From positions 1 to 6,429 of the forward strand of contig PIVQ01000428.1 of the NCBI GenBank assembly GCA_003354055.1: 6,429 bases of DNA. Direction: 5' to 3'. Source of the stretch: Desulfobacteraceae bacterium (GTDB lineage: Bacteria > Desulfobacterota > Desulfobacteria > Desulfobacterales > Desulfobacteraceae). A program made the position numbers and the translations under genes. The stretch's first letter is position 1; every line of letters starts with the position of its first letter. This document shows, piece after piece, positions 1 to 6,141 of the stretch. The notes beneath the pieces are model-generated. The model did not search any database and had not been told where the DNA came from. It saw only the letters and a list, made by a program, of their open reading frames with translations.

Positions 1-186
1 ACAGATGGATAATTTTGCCAGCAATTTCCTGTCAAAGAGAAAATAAATCCGCAGCCGTTTGGGGATACTGAATACCCATTGGCGGTGGGGTACATCTTGC
101 AGGACATTGGTAAGCAGCCTCTCTCCGTATTTATCTTCATTTCTTGGAGGATGAATTAGAAAGAGCTTTAACCCGACGACATGAAC
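1..186 (-). pseudogene. IS91-family transposase fragment, 5' part broken, running off the left edge
   Basis: Reading the minus strand from 186 down to 1 gives an open frame with no start codon, bounded upstream by a TAG at 187-189. Its last 45 or so residues contain KYGERLLTNVLQDVPHRQW followed by VFSIPKRLRIYFLFDRKLLA. I recognise these as the segment just after the zinc-binding domain in IS91-type (Y2, rolling-circle) transposases, where the family usually reads FGEWL..VL..VPHRQWVFSIPK.LR.YF..DRKLL. The zinc-finger cysteines expected upstream (C..C...C..CH) are absent from both this frame and the others, so the N-terminus is deleted or replaced. The catalytic tyrosines would lie beyond the left edge and cannot be judged. 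The residues encoded by about 139-186 do not resemble the family. I infer a dead remnant or the scar of an insertion junction. The family call is firm for 1-132; the left boundary is unknown. Confidence 0.8.
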
Positions 187-328
187 CTATCTGAAGGACT
201 GTACTCCCCGGTTTGTTTCATTCTTGTCGTTTGTAAAAAAGATACTTTCACTGTGCAGTGCCTTCGACCTTATCTATATAAAAACCGGTGATCTGACCTG
301 GCTGTTGCAAAAGCTGTATGGAAAAATA

Positions 329-787
329 TCACGTCACGGTCTTCCAGAAATAATTTTTGTAAAGGGTATTTTCCACGTAACCCATACGGAGGTAAAGCGC
401 CTGGGCTGCCAGATTATTATGTGCGGTTTCCAACTCAACCCCCTTTGCGCCGGATTCAACAGCAATGGTATGGGCCTTTGCCATCAGTCCCTTTGCGCAC
501 CCCTGTCTCCTGGCAGATTCCAATACATACAGGTCATTCAGAATCCAATATTCTTTAAGTGAAACAGAACTAAACCCTTTGTACATTGTTACAAACCCCA
601 ATATCCCATGGCCATTTACGGCTATCAAAAAAACTGCTTCATTTTTCTGCATCCGATTTTCTATCCAAATCCTTGACGCTTCTGGGGACTGCAAAGAATC
701 CAAACTGATCGAGGCGCTTCTGTATTCATGAAATACTAAATGTAGTTCCTTGATATCTTTTTGGGCCGCTAATCTATATTCTATCAT
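329..787 (-). CDS. GNAT-family N-acetyltransferase
   Basis: This 152-residue protein is the usual size for a single-domain GNAT enzyme, which transfers an acetyl group from acetyl-CoA to an amine. Motif A is clear at residues 84-105: the strand NDLYVLESA is followed by the pyrophosphate-binding turn R93-R94-Q95-G96-C97-A98 and the helix KGLMAKA. Motif B follows at 116-137 (GVELETAHNNLAAQALYLRMGY), with Tyr132 in the usual place of the general acid. The N-terminal strand (IEYRLAAQKDIKEL) is typical of the family. It is cytoplasmic, with no signal peptide. The start at 785-787 is the only ATG giving a complete fold; the upstream GATAGAGA is a poor ribosome site. It is transcribed away from the ligase cluster, and no strong terminator follows its stop. 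The substrate cannot be read from sequence. It might acetylate a product of the neighbouring cluster, but divergent orientation and a 630-bp gap make that speculative. Confidence 0.88.
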   Translation of the reverse strand: MIEYRLAAQKDIKELHLVFHEYRSASISLDSLQSPEASRIWIENRMQKNEAVFLIAVNGHGILGFVTMYKGFSSVSLKEYWILNDLYVLESARRQGCAKGLMAKAHTIAVESGAKGVELETAHNNLAAQALYLRMGYVENTLYKNYFWKTVT

Positions 788-937
788 TCTCTATCTTTTT
801 TATTTTCATGAGTTTTTAATTAATTTTGAATGTATCATAATACCTGAATTCTGGGGATGATTCTCTTGAATAGGTAGAAAAAACTACAAAGGCATTCAAA
901 TTGTGATGAGTTTTTTTTACAAAATTCAGTTTTTATA

Positions 938-966
938 TTGACAGGATGTTCGTTATGGCGTACAAC
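938..966 (+). promoter_or_regulatory. Candidate sigma-70-type promoter
   Basis: A perfect TTGACA at 938-943 is followed by a 17-base spacer and TACAAC at 961-966, which matches four of six consensus -10 bases. Transcription would start near 973 and run toward the methyltransferase, leaving a leader of about 445 nucleotides. The optimal spacing and exact -35 are in its favour; the imperfect -10 and the great distance to the first good gene are against. Confidence 0.45.
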
Positions 967-1157
967 ACCACCGTTAGATAAAAGTCAAATGTTCAGTCTA
1001 TTTTCTTTTTGAGATCAGTGGTAATCATTAACCGGCTCGTCTCATTTCATTTTCAGCAGAAATCGGGATCTATAAAAAATGAATCCATCTTCAAAACAGT
1101 TCTTATTCATAAATCTTCGTTCGATTATTCGTTGCCACTATATATTTAGTGAGTTTG

Positions 1158-1175
1158 GTTAGTTTCGAAACTGAC
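1158..1175. promoter_or_regulatory. Near-palindrome, possible operator
   Basis: The core AGTTTCGAAACT (1161-1172) is a perfect 12-base palindrome. The symmetry extends three more bases on each side with one G/T mismatch, to 1158-1175. It sits between the candidate promoter and the methyltransferase, where a dimeric repressor site could lie. About one or two perfect 12-base palindromes are expected by chance in a window this long, so the call rests on position and on the extension. Confidence 0.25.
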
Positions 1176-1257
1176 ACCCTGATATATTACATTTGGGAGG
1201 GAGAATGCGGCAAAGTTGGTAACCGTGTCCCTATTAAACGTTACAGGTTCACTCCCC

Positions 1258-1269
1258 CTTGCCGGCAAG
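1258..1269. repeat. 12-base perfect palindrome CTTGCCGGCAAG
   Basis: It reads the same on both strands and lies about 30 bases upstream of a TATAAT box (1300-1305). It could be an operator half of a promoter region or the stem of a small RNA hairpin. On its own it is at chance expectation. Confidence 0.2.
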
Positions 1270-1299
1270 TAGTTTTACTAGAATAAACCTTCCTGAAAG

Positions 1300-1305
1300 T
1301 ATAAT
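1300..1305 (+). promoter_or_regulatory. TATAAT -10 box, alternative promoter for the methyltransferase
   Basis: An exact TATAAT lies 112 bases before the methyltransferase start, a more usual distance than the upstream candidate. No good -35 hexamer is found 16-18 bases upstream (the position holds ACTAGA or similar), so it would need an activator or be a chance match. Confidence 0.3.
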
Positions 1306-1417
1306 AGCACCATTCCGGTGCGAATGCCTGACCCAGTTTTATGTCCCGGATGCCTATTTCTGTCTAATCTTGGCTCCGGAAAAAATCAAAAATTCTTTTT
1401 AAAAAAGGAGTAACCTT

Positions 1418-2188
1418 ATGGATACCGCTAACGTAAGTGCAAGTAATTGGAAAGGTAATGTGACTGATTTTGAGATGTCTCGATACATTGACCTGGACAT
1501 ATACCACACGGTTGAACAATCCCATCCGTTTTATATCGAGATGACCGAGGCAATCCTTGCCCGGATCGAAGAATTCCAAAAAGGCAAAAAGGAACATCTT
1601 GAAATATTGGAACTCGGCTCTGGAACCGGCTTGTTTACCGCGGAAGTGGCTAAACTGCCTGGAGTCAATGTCTCTGCCGTTGAAATTGACCAGAATTGCT
1701 TTGAGGTACTGGATGATTATGTCCAGGGCAATGCCTCTTGTATCCAGGCTGATGCTGTAACTTATCTTAATCCCGGATATTTTGATATCGTTGTTTCAAC
1801 CTTTGCACATGATCATATCCATTTCGACGCCGCTGGCGAATTTGTCAACAACATAAGGGGAAATTTGAAAAAAGGCGGTTTATACATTATGGGCGGAGAA
1901 ATTCTTCCATTTTATGAAACTGAATCTGAGCGCCAAGAGGCGTTACAGCAGTATCACGGATATATCGTGGAAACAGCCAACCGGCAGAAAAACTTCCTCC
2001 TTGCGCAAATAGAGATCAGTGCTCTGCAATCAGGTGTTGAAATGGTTGGCGATTTTAAACGGCATGAACAAATGTTTGAGGAAGAAATGTTGACCAATCG
2101 TTTTGAATTGGTTGAAAAAAACAAAATCGGTCCTTCCGACCGGAATGATGTTGGGGGAGTGTTTGTATACGCCTTCTCCGCTGTGTGA
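1418..2188 (+). CDS. Class I SAM-dependent methyltransferase
   Basis: This 256-residue cytoplasmic enzyme should transfer a methyl group from S-adenosylmethionine. The Rossmann-like core is plain: motif I ELGSGTGLFT at 65-74; the acidic end of strand 2, VEID, at 88-91, which holds the ribose; the adenine-side aspartate in IQADAV (Asp112); strand 4, FDIVVSTFAHDHIH, at 122-135; and the post-core LKKGGLYIMGG at 150-160. Residues 165-235 form a mostly helical C-terminal part that probably covers the substrate site, and the protein ends on the strand GGVFVYAFSA. The ATG at 1418 is preceded by AAGGAG at 1405-1410 with ideal spacing. It is the first gene of the rightward cluster and is separated from the exporter by 261 bases. 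The substrate (O, N or C) cannot be told. By context it may methylate an amino acid precursor or the product of the two downstream ligases. Fold certain; role inferred. Confidence 0.9.
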   Translation: MDTANVSASNWKGNVTDFEMSRYIDLDIYHTVEQSHPFYIEMTEAILARIEEFQKGKKEHLEILELGSGTGLFTAEVAKLPGVNVSAVEIDQNCFEVLDDYVQGNASCIQADAVTYLNPGYFDIVVSTFAHDHIHFDAAGEFVNNIRGNLKKGGLYIMGGEILPFYETESERQEALQQYHGYIVETANRQKNFLLAQIEISALQSGVEMVGDFKRHEQMFEEEMLTNRFELVEKNKIGPSDRNDVGGVFVYAFSAV

Positions 2189-2193
2189 CAGGC

Positions 2194-2200
2194 AGGAGGT
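2194..2200 (+). promoter_or_regulatory. Orphan consensus Shine-Dalgarno site AGGAGGT
   Basis: A perfect anti-16S complement lies five bases after the methyltransferase stop, yet no ATG, GTG or TTG occurs at a usable distance. The codon at the right spacing (nine bases) is ATA at 2210-2212. It is the best ribosome site in the window and is not needed by any annotated gene, which suggests a lost or non-standard start. Confidence 0.6.
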
Positions 2201-2209
2201 ATTTAGCCT

Positions 2210-2426
2210 ATAGCTGAGGTATACGTCGTCCAAAAATCAGTTGTAATCACAGTCTTTTAAGAAAATTCCATACTGGGCCGGACTGAAACGTATACTTCAT
2301 CTAAACGATTCGGGAGCGATGGATCTTGGCCTGGAGATTTCTACCTATTTCGCAGTCGGAGATAAATTAAAAAATACGAACCAAATGGATCAAAGTTTTT
2401 ACCGTCATGTATCCGTTTACAAGTAA
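2210..2426 (+). pseudogene. Possible small gene (71 codons) with ATA start and a +1 frameshift
   Basis: After the orphan AGGAGGT, reading from ATA gives (M)AEVYVVQKSVVITVF and then TAA at 2258-2260. The stop lies in GTC TTT TAA G; shifting one base forward on the TTTT run reads TTT AAG and continues for 55 codons to a TAA at 2424-2426. The longer segment contains KKIPYWAGLKRILHLNDSG and ends in MDQSFYRHVSVYK, and stops 23 bases before the exporter ATG. The total would be 71 residues. I recognise no family. Two departures from normal coding (ATA for ATG, one extra T) favour a decayed gene; a programmed +1 shift of the prfB kind, where a slippery codon meets a stop, is the alternative. A conventional fallback is ATG 2319 to 2426 (35 residues) with GGAG too close to the start. 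Chance openness of a 60-codon frame is a few percent, so the coding status is uncertain. Confidence 0.35.
2216..2298 (+). other. Possible long-stem RNA structure between methyltransferase and exporter
   Basis: GAGGTATACGT (2216-2226) can pair with ACGTATACTTC (2288-2298) over 11 positions with one G-U pair. GTCC (2228-2231) with GGAC (2280-2283) extends the stem after a small internal loop, and CAGT (2238-2241) with ACTG (2272-2275) may extend it further. It overlaps the doubtful small gene, and either explanation could be right. The self-complementary GTATAC core raises the odds of a chance match. Confidence 0.25.
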
Positions 2427-2449
2427 TAAAGGTGTGGGTGTTATAAATA

Positions 2450-3664
2450 ATGAATTCTTTTTTAAAGGATAAAGATTTTACTTTATTATGGCTGGCCAAT
2501 TTTTTCTCAACAGTTTCCGGTTTTATATTACTGCTTTCAATTTCAATACATATTTATGAAACAAGCGCATCAGCACTAAATGCATCAATGGTTTTTGCAT
2601 CACAATGGTTTTTAGGTGCTTTTCTAGCACCTCTGGTGAACAGGATCATATCATCCAAAACACTTCTGACCACTATACTTTTAGCAGAAGTCGTGGGGAT
2701 TGTCGTAACCGGGTTGATAGCCGTTATGATAACGGAAGGGTTTACCGTTACGATAATTCTACTAGCCTTAAGGGGGCTAATTGATGCGGTGGCTAAATCC
2801 ACCAGGGTTTTAATGAGCAAAATTTTTATCGAAAAAGAGAACTTTGAGAAAAAAATATCATTTTTCGGAACATCTCAGTATACGGGAGCTTCTGTTGGAA
2901 GTCTCATCAGTGTAGGGCTGATATCCAGTTTAGGGGTGGAGTATATCGTACTCATTGCCGCAATGTTCTGCTCGATTTCAGTATTGTTTTACCAATTTCT
3001 GGATAAGAGCAAAAATACAATTGTATCCGAGAAAAACCAAAGTGGATATTATCGAAAAACCGTAGGAATTCTAACATCAAATAAAAAGATTTTCTGGAAT
3101 GTCGGTATTTTGTTTTTATCGGTAATCATTTGTCAGAGCCTGCATAATGTCTTGAGGATCCCCCTGCCGGAAGTTCATTATGAGATGGGTAAAGGTGGTA
3201 TATTCATACTTCAAATACTGAGTACGACAGCAATCATTTCCGGAGCCGTGATTGTAACTTTCTTTTTTACGGAAGGATCTGTTTTGAACAAGCGATCTGC
3301 CGGTTTTTATATGTTTCTGTCAATTGTCGGTGTCTTTGCCGCTTTGTTTAATTACCTGCCTTCACTGGGTTTTATCGCGTATTTTTTCTTTCTGTTTTTC
3401 TTTGAAATCTGCTACACAAAAGCCCAAAGGGATCTTGTTATTTTCTGCAGCGCATCTGAGTTGCAATATCTGTCCACCTTCCTGTTCAGTACCCAGATGA
3501 CATTCATGTCTTTGTCGATAATCATCGGCGGGCTGATTGCGGATAGAGAAGGTATCCCGTTTACGGTTATTTCATTTGGTGTTTTCTACCTCTTTTATAT
3601 TCTGATTTTAAAGTTTTTTGAAGCCAATTATGTTGTTCTCTATGAAAAAAAAGAAACCGTTTAA
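2450..3664 (+). CDS. MFS transporter, probable efflux pump for the cluster product
   Basis: This 404-residue inner-membrane protein has about twelve hydrophobic segments, roughly at 9-32, 42-62, 70-94, 98-115, 138-158, 162-183, 214-236, 248-272, 283-302, 306-322, 340-360 and 368-391. A polar central loop (184-213, with KSKNTIVSEKNQ) separates the two six-helix halves. The loop between helices 2 and 3 (APLVNRIISSK, 60-70) is a degenerate MFS motif A (G..aDr.g.r). Size and layout match drug and peptide exporters such as BacE and EntS-like proteins. The ATG at 2450 is the only usable start, because the frame is closed by TAA at 2444-2446. Its ribosome site AAAGGTG (2428-2434) is rather far, about 15 bases, so initiation may be weak or depend on upstream translation. 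Only 12 bases separate its stop from the next gene, so it is co-transcribed with the first ligase. I infer export of, and self-protection against, the ligated product; import cannot be excluded. Confidence 0.85.
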   Translation: MNSFLKDKDFTLLWLANFFSTVSGFILLLSISIHIYETSASALNASMVFASQWFLGAFLAPLVNRIISSKTLLTTILLAEVVGIVVTGLIAVMITEGFTVTIILLALRGLIDAVAKSTRVLMSKIFIEKENFEKKISFFGTSQYTGASVGSLISVGLISSLGVEYIVLIAAMFCSISVLFYQFLDKSKNTIVSEKNQSGYYRKTVGILTSNKKIFWNVGILFLSVIICQSLHNVLRIPLPEVHYEMGKGGIFILQILSTTAIISGAVIVTFFFTEGSVLNKRSAGFYMFLSIVGVFAALFNYLPSLGFIAYFFFLFFFEICYTKAQRDLVIFCSASELQYLSTFLFSTQMTFMSLSIIIGGLIADREGIPFTVISFGVFYLFYILILKFFEANYVVLYEKKETV

Positions 3665-3676
3665 TAAGGAGAAATC

Positions 3677-4960
3677 ATGAAAAAACAACCTTACCAAAAA
3701 AATGTTGTCGTCATTATTGATGGCGTGTCAACAGCTGCATACCTGGCTCCTGCATTCAGGGCATATGGCTATAATTGCATCCATGTATTCAGCGGAATGA
3801 GCAACTCAATTCAAAATGCCACCTACAATCCGGGGGATTACTTAGACGAATTTTCATTTAATGGAGATGCAGATGCCCTGCTTCAATATCTAAGTAAATA
3901 TCAGGTGGAAGTGGTTATGGCTGGTGCTGAATCCGGTGTTGGCCTGGCTGATCAAATTGGCGGTATGCTTAAGCTGAACAATACGAATGATTTAAGTCTG
4001 TCTCAGTCAAGAAGAAACAAATTTGAAATGTATAACCAGCTTAAAAATGGCCGGATCAATCATGCTGCCTATTTTACCTTCAGAAGCCTGAAGGGTATCA
4101 AGGAAACAATCGATAGCCGGAAGGCTTATGTTGTCAAACCGTTAAAAAGCGCGGGTACTGATTGTGTCCGGATTTGTTTTAACCGCGATCAGGTACTTGA
4201 GGCTTCCGGCCATATTTTGGGAACCCGTGATATTTATAATCAGATTAACAAGGCCGTGCTATTGCAGGAATACATTGAAGGCACGGAATACATGGTCAAT
4301 GCGGTCAGTAATAAACAGCGGCATAAAATTATTGAAATTTGGAAAACATATAAAATCAATTCAGAAGGCGCACCAATTTATGACAGGGTAGAGCTGCTTC
4401 ACCCGGAAGATAAAATTTATAACACCCTATCGGCCTATGTTATCAAGTGCCTTGATGCCATGGGAATCTGCTTTGGCCCTTCCCATACCGAAGTGATTGA
4501 AAAAAATGACCAGTTTTTCTTTGTAGAATCCGGAGCACGAGTCCAGGGAGGACAGGATGCGTTTAGTGTTGCACTTGCAACCGGTAGTACCCATTCAATT
4601 TCAACTGTCCTGTCAATTGTTGATCCTGAAATTTTTTATCAAGATACAAATCCCGTGTTTCACAGGCATTGCATGGGCGTCACCCTTAGCAACCACCAGG
4701 CTGGATATTGTGTGGACCCGCCGGATTTTTCAGAGATTTGGAATCTTGAGTCTGTTACAGGGGTACGAAGTATTCTCTCAAAAGGAGCTTACTACGATAA
4801 AACAAGAGATTTATTATCTACTGTCGGCGGTGTGTTTCTAAGCCACAAGGATAAACAGGTACTTGAAAGCGATTTGGCAACAATTCGAAAGCTTGAAAAG
4901 GAAAATTACTACTCAATCTATCCGCAACCCCATTTCAAAAATGCGGAATCGCTGGTTTAA
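3677..4960 (+). CDS. ATP-grasp ligase of the L-amino-acid ligase type (RizA/BacD/DdaF-like)
   Basis: This 427-residue cytoplasmic enzyme should activate a carboxylate as an acyl-phosphate with ATP and join it to an amine, typically making a dipeptide. An N-terminal Rossmann-like domain begins VVVIIDG and includes AGAESGVGLADQI (82-94), a signature I know from this family. SRRNKFEMY (111-119) starts the central domain. The ATP-binding lysine is in YVVKPLKSAGTDCV (Lys154), and the adenine-contact strand is LLQEYIEGTEYMV (195-207). The metal-binding part is HTEVI (Glu272) and FFVESGARVQGG (Glu284), with Arg288 four residues on, where BacD-type enzymes use an arginine to stabilise the intermediate. 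The last 100 residues (GVTLSN...LSTVGGVFLSH...) look like the C-terminal domain of L-amino-acid ligases. The start has AAGGAG at 3666-3671, five bases before ATG. Substrates are not readable. It is not a carbamoyl-phosphate synthase or biotin carboxylase, which have different flanking domains. Family secure; dipeptide product inferred. Confidence 0.87.
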   Translation: MKKQPYQKNVVVIIDGVSTAAYLAPAFRAYGYNCIHVFSGMSNSIQNATYNPGDYLDEFSFNGDADALLQYLSKYQVEVVMAGAESGVGLADQIGGMLKLNNTNDLSLSQSRRNKFEMYNQLKNGRINHAAYFTFRSLKGIKETIDSRKAYVVKPLKSAGTDCVRICFNRDQVLEASGHILGTRDIYNQINKAVLLQEYIEGTEYMVNAVSNKQRHKIIEIWKTYKINSEGAPIYDRVELLHPEDKIYNTLSAYVIKCLDAMGICFGPSHTEVIEKNDQFFFVESGARVQGGQDAFSVALATGSTHSISTVLSIVDPEIFYQDTNPVFHRHCMGVTLSNHQAGYCVDPPDFSEIWNLESVTGVRSILSKGAYYDKTRDLLSTVGGVFLSHKDKQVLESDLATIRKLEKENYYSIYPQPHFKNAESLV

Positions 4961-5038
4961 ACTGATTTTTGTAAATCTCCAGCCTATTTAAGTGGTGATG
5001 GAAACCGTATTTTGCGCAAAAAAAATAACGGGTTAATT

Positions 5039-5079
5039 ATGTTACACATACAAAAAAAAGGAGTGAAACATGTTACACA
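5039..5079 (+). repeat. Duplicated ATGTTACACA at the start of the second ligase
   Basis: The ten bases ATGTTACACA occur at 5039-5048 and again at 5070-5079, the latter being the start of the second ligase gene. The first copy opens a 16-codon frame (MLHIQKKGVKHVTQAN, stop 5087-5089) that overlaps the true start in another frame. That ATG has no good ribosome site of its own, whereas the gene start has AAGGAG at 5058-5063. It may be a small tandem duplication or a chance leader frame. Confidence 0.4.
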
Positions 5080-6116
5080 GGCAAATTAATCTGGAAAAAG
5101 AAAAACAGTGTCTGCAGGATTTTTTAAAATGGATGAAAACTCAAAAAATATGCATTGTGGAAGGTACGCATTCAAAAGAAAATTTGCTTTACACGGAACA
5201 GGCTCCAGATGAAGAAAGGGGAATTGTTTCCATGCAGAAAGCCTTTTCCCGATTGGATTTGAATTTTGTTGTGATCAAATCAACGGAAGAGCATCTTTTT
5301 AAGAAAATCAATGAGAGCGATTATGTAGTTATCTACGCCCACGGGGAATATGGTGAAGATGGTCGTATTCAGGGGGCTCTCGACTATATGGACAAACCGT
5401 ATCAGGGTCCCGGTGTTTTAGGACATGCCATCTGCTGCAATAAAGTATCCTTAAAAAGCTATGTTTCCGGCAGCAGTATTTATACACCAAATTTCATCTG
5501 TATCAACAAATCTTCGTCAATAGAGGATATTATTGAACAAACAGGTAAAGAAGTCGGTTTTCCTTGTATGCTCAAACCGTTAACCGGGGGAAGCAGTATA
5601 GATATCTCCTATATCTCTGCCCCTGACGCCCTTTCGGATCATCTGTCGGTCATGTCTTCAGAAAAACGGAGCGGTTTTTTTATCGAAAGATTTATAAAGG
5701 GCCGGTTCATTACATTGGGTGCAATTGAAATGTCAGACGAGGTGCTCTGCCTTCCCCCGTTAGAAGTTGTCACAGAATCCTCTTTTTACGATGAAAACAT
5801 AAAACTGCATGCAGATACAAATTGTGAAAACCCGGAGTATAGAGTCCCGGCGAATGTTGATACCATATTGCTGAATTCAATGCAGGAAGGTCTGATTAAA
5901 TTGTATACGGATCTTCAGTGTAAAGGCCCGATACGAGCGGACTATATCATTGATCAGGAGGGTGTCTCATACCTATTGGAGATCAATACGATACCGGGTA
6001 TTGCAGAAAACAGTAATTTTACAAAAGCGTTTATGAGTCTCGGTTTTAATTATAATGAGCTGCTTATCGCCATGATGTGTTCCGGTCACGAAAACGCCCT
6101 TTCAGTGGCTGCATGA
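5070..6116 (+). CDS. D-Ala-D-Ala ligase-fold ATP-grasp enzyme, probably a dedicated biosynthetic ligase
   Basis: This 348-residue cytoplasmic protein has all landmarks of the Ddl family, which joins two amino acids through an acyl-phosphate. They are HGEYGEDG (91-98), PYQGPGVLGHAICCNK (110-125), the ATP lysine and serine loop KPLTGGSS (169-176), IERFIKGRFITLGAI (205-219), LPPLEVV (228-234), FYDENIKL (239-246), PIRADYIID (287-295) and LLEINTIPG (302-310). Against E. coli DdlB, matches are Lys144/Lys169, Ser150/Ser175, Arg255/Arg289, Asp257/Asp291, Glu270/Glu304, Asn272/Asn306 and Ser281/Ser315. The active-site Tyr216 is Leu246, and Leu282 is Asn316. Glu15 is probably Glu37 or one of Glu48-49, because the N-terminal GG.S.E motif is altered and carries an insertion. 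About 22 residues precede the usual start, but the ATG at 5070 has the strong site AAGGAG six bases upstream, so I keep it. It follows the first ligase by 109 bases on the same strand. I infer a peptide-adding step, with specificity differing from D-alanine. Confidence 0.86.
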   Translation: MLHRQINLEKEKQCLQDFLKWMKTQKICIVEGTHSKENLLYTEQAPDEERGIVSMQKAFSRLDLNFVVIKSTEEHLFKKINESDYVVIYAHGEYGEDGRIQGALDYMDKPYQGPGVLGHAICCNKVSLKSYVSGSSIYTPNFICINKSSSIEDIIEQTGKEVGFPCMLKPLTGGSSIDISYISAPDALSDHLSVMSSEKRSGFFIERFIKGRFITLGAIEMSDEVLCLPPLEVVTESSFYDENIKLHADTNCENPEYRVPANVDTILLNSMQEGLIKLYTDLQCKGPIRADYIIDQEGVSYLLEINTIPGIAENSNFTKAFMSLGFNYNELLIAMMCSGHENALSVAA

Positions 6117-6141
6117 TACTGAAACGGAGCACACCACTCCC

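Larger units (their letters stand above)
788..1417. other. 630-bp region without a convincing gene; probable leader of the plus-strand cluster
   Basis: No protein of convincing length or family lies here on either strand. The stretch is AT-rich on the left (788-1150) and more mixed on the right. It contains a sigma-70-like promoter candidate (938-966), an 18-base near-palindrome (1158-1175), a 12-base palindrome (1258-1269), a TATAAT box (1300-1305) and a small hairpin with arms GCACC and GGTGC (1307-1321). Short open stretches at 1079-1162, 1113-1286 and 1324-1413 have no good ribosome site and are judged doubtful. I recognise no known riboswitch or tRNA. Confidence 0.6.

Noticed and set aside
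280..328. Intrinsic terminator after the GNAT gene
   Set aside because: A T run exists on the minus strand, but the preceding bases form at most a 3-bp stem.
224..731. Plus-strand open frames of 112 and 88 codons
   Set aside because: They lie opposite the GNAT gene, whose motifs A and B are clear on the minus strand; their translations show no family and no ribosome site.
1195..1270. Riboswitch suggested by GGGAGGGAG and CTCCCCC segments
   Set aside because: Some pairing is possible, but I could not match the conserved core of any riboswitch class I know.
1364..2233. Open frames inside and opposite the methyltransferase
   Set aside because: They are out of frame with or antisense to a gene with a complete set of SAM-binding motifs and a strong ribosome site.
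3677..6116. Graspetide (microviridin-type) peptide-modifying ligases
   Set aside because: The first ligase has L-amino-acid ligase signatures and the second is Ddl-type. Neither is the RimK-like type that acts on precursor peptides, and no core motif is seen in the doubtful small gene.
5070..6116. Housekeeping ddl
   Set aside because: There are no cell-division or murein genes nearby, the Tyr216 and Leu282 equivalents are replaced, and the gene sits in a ligase/exporter operon.
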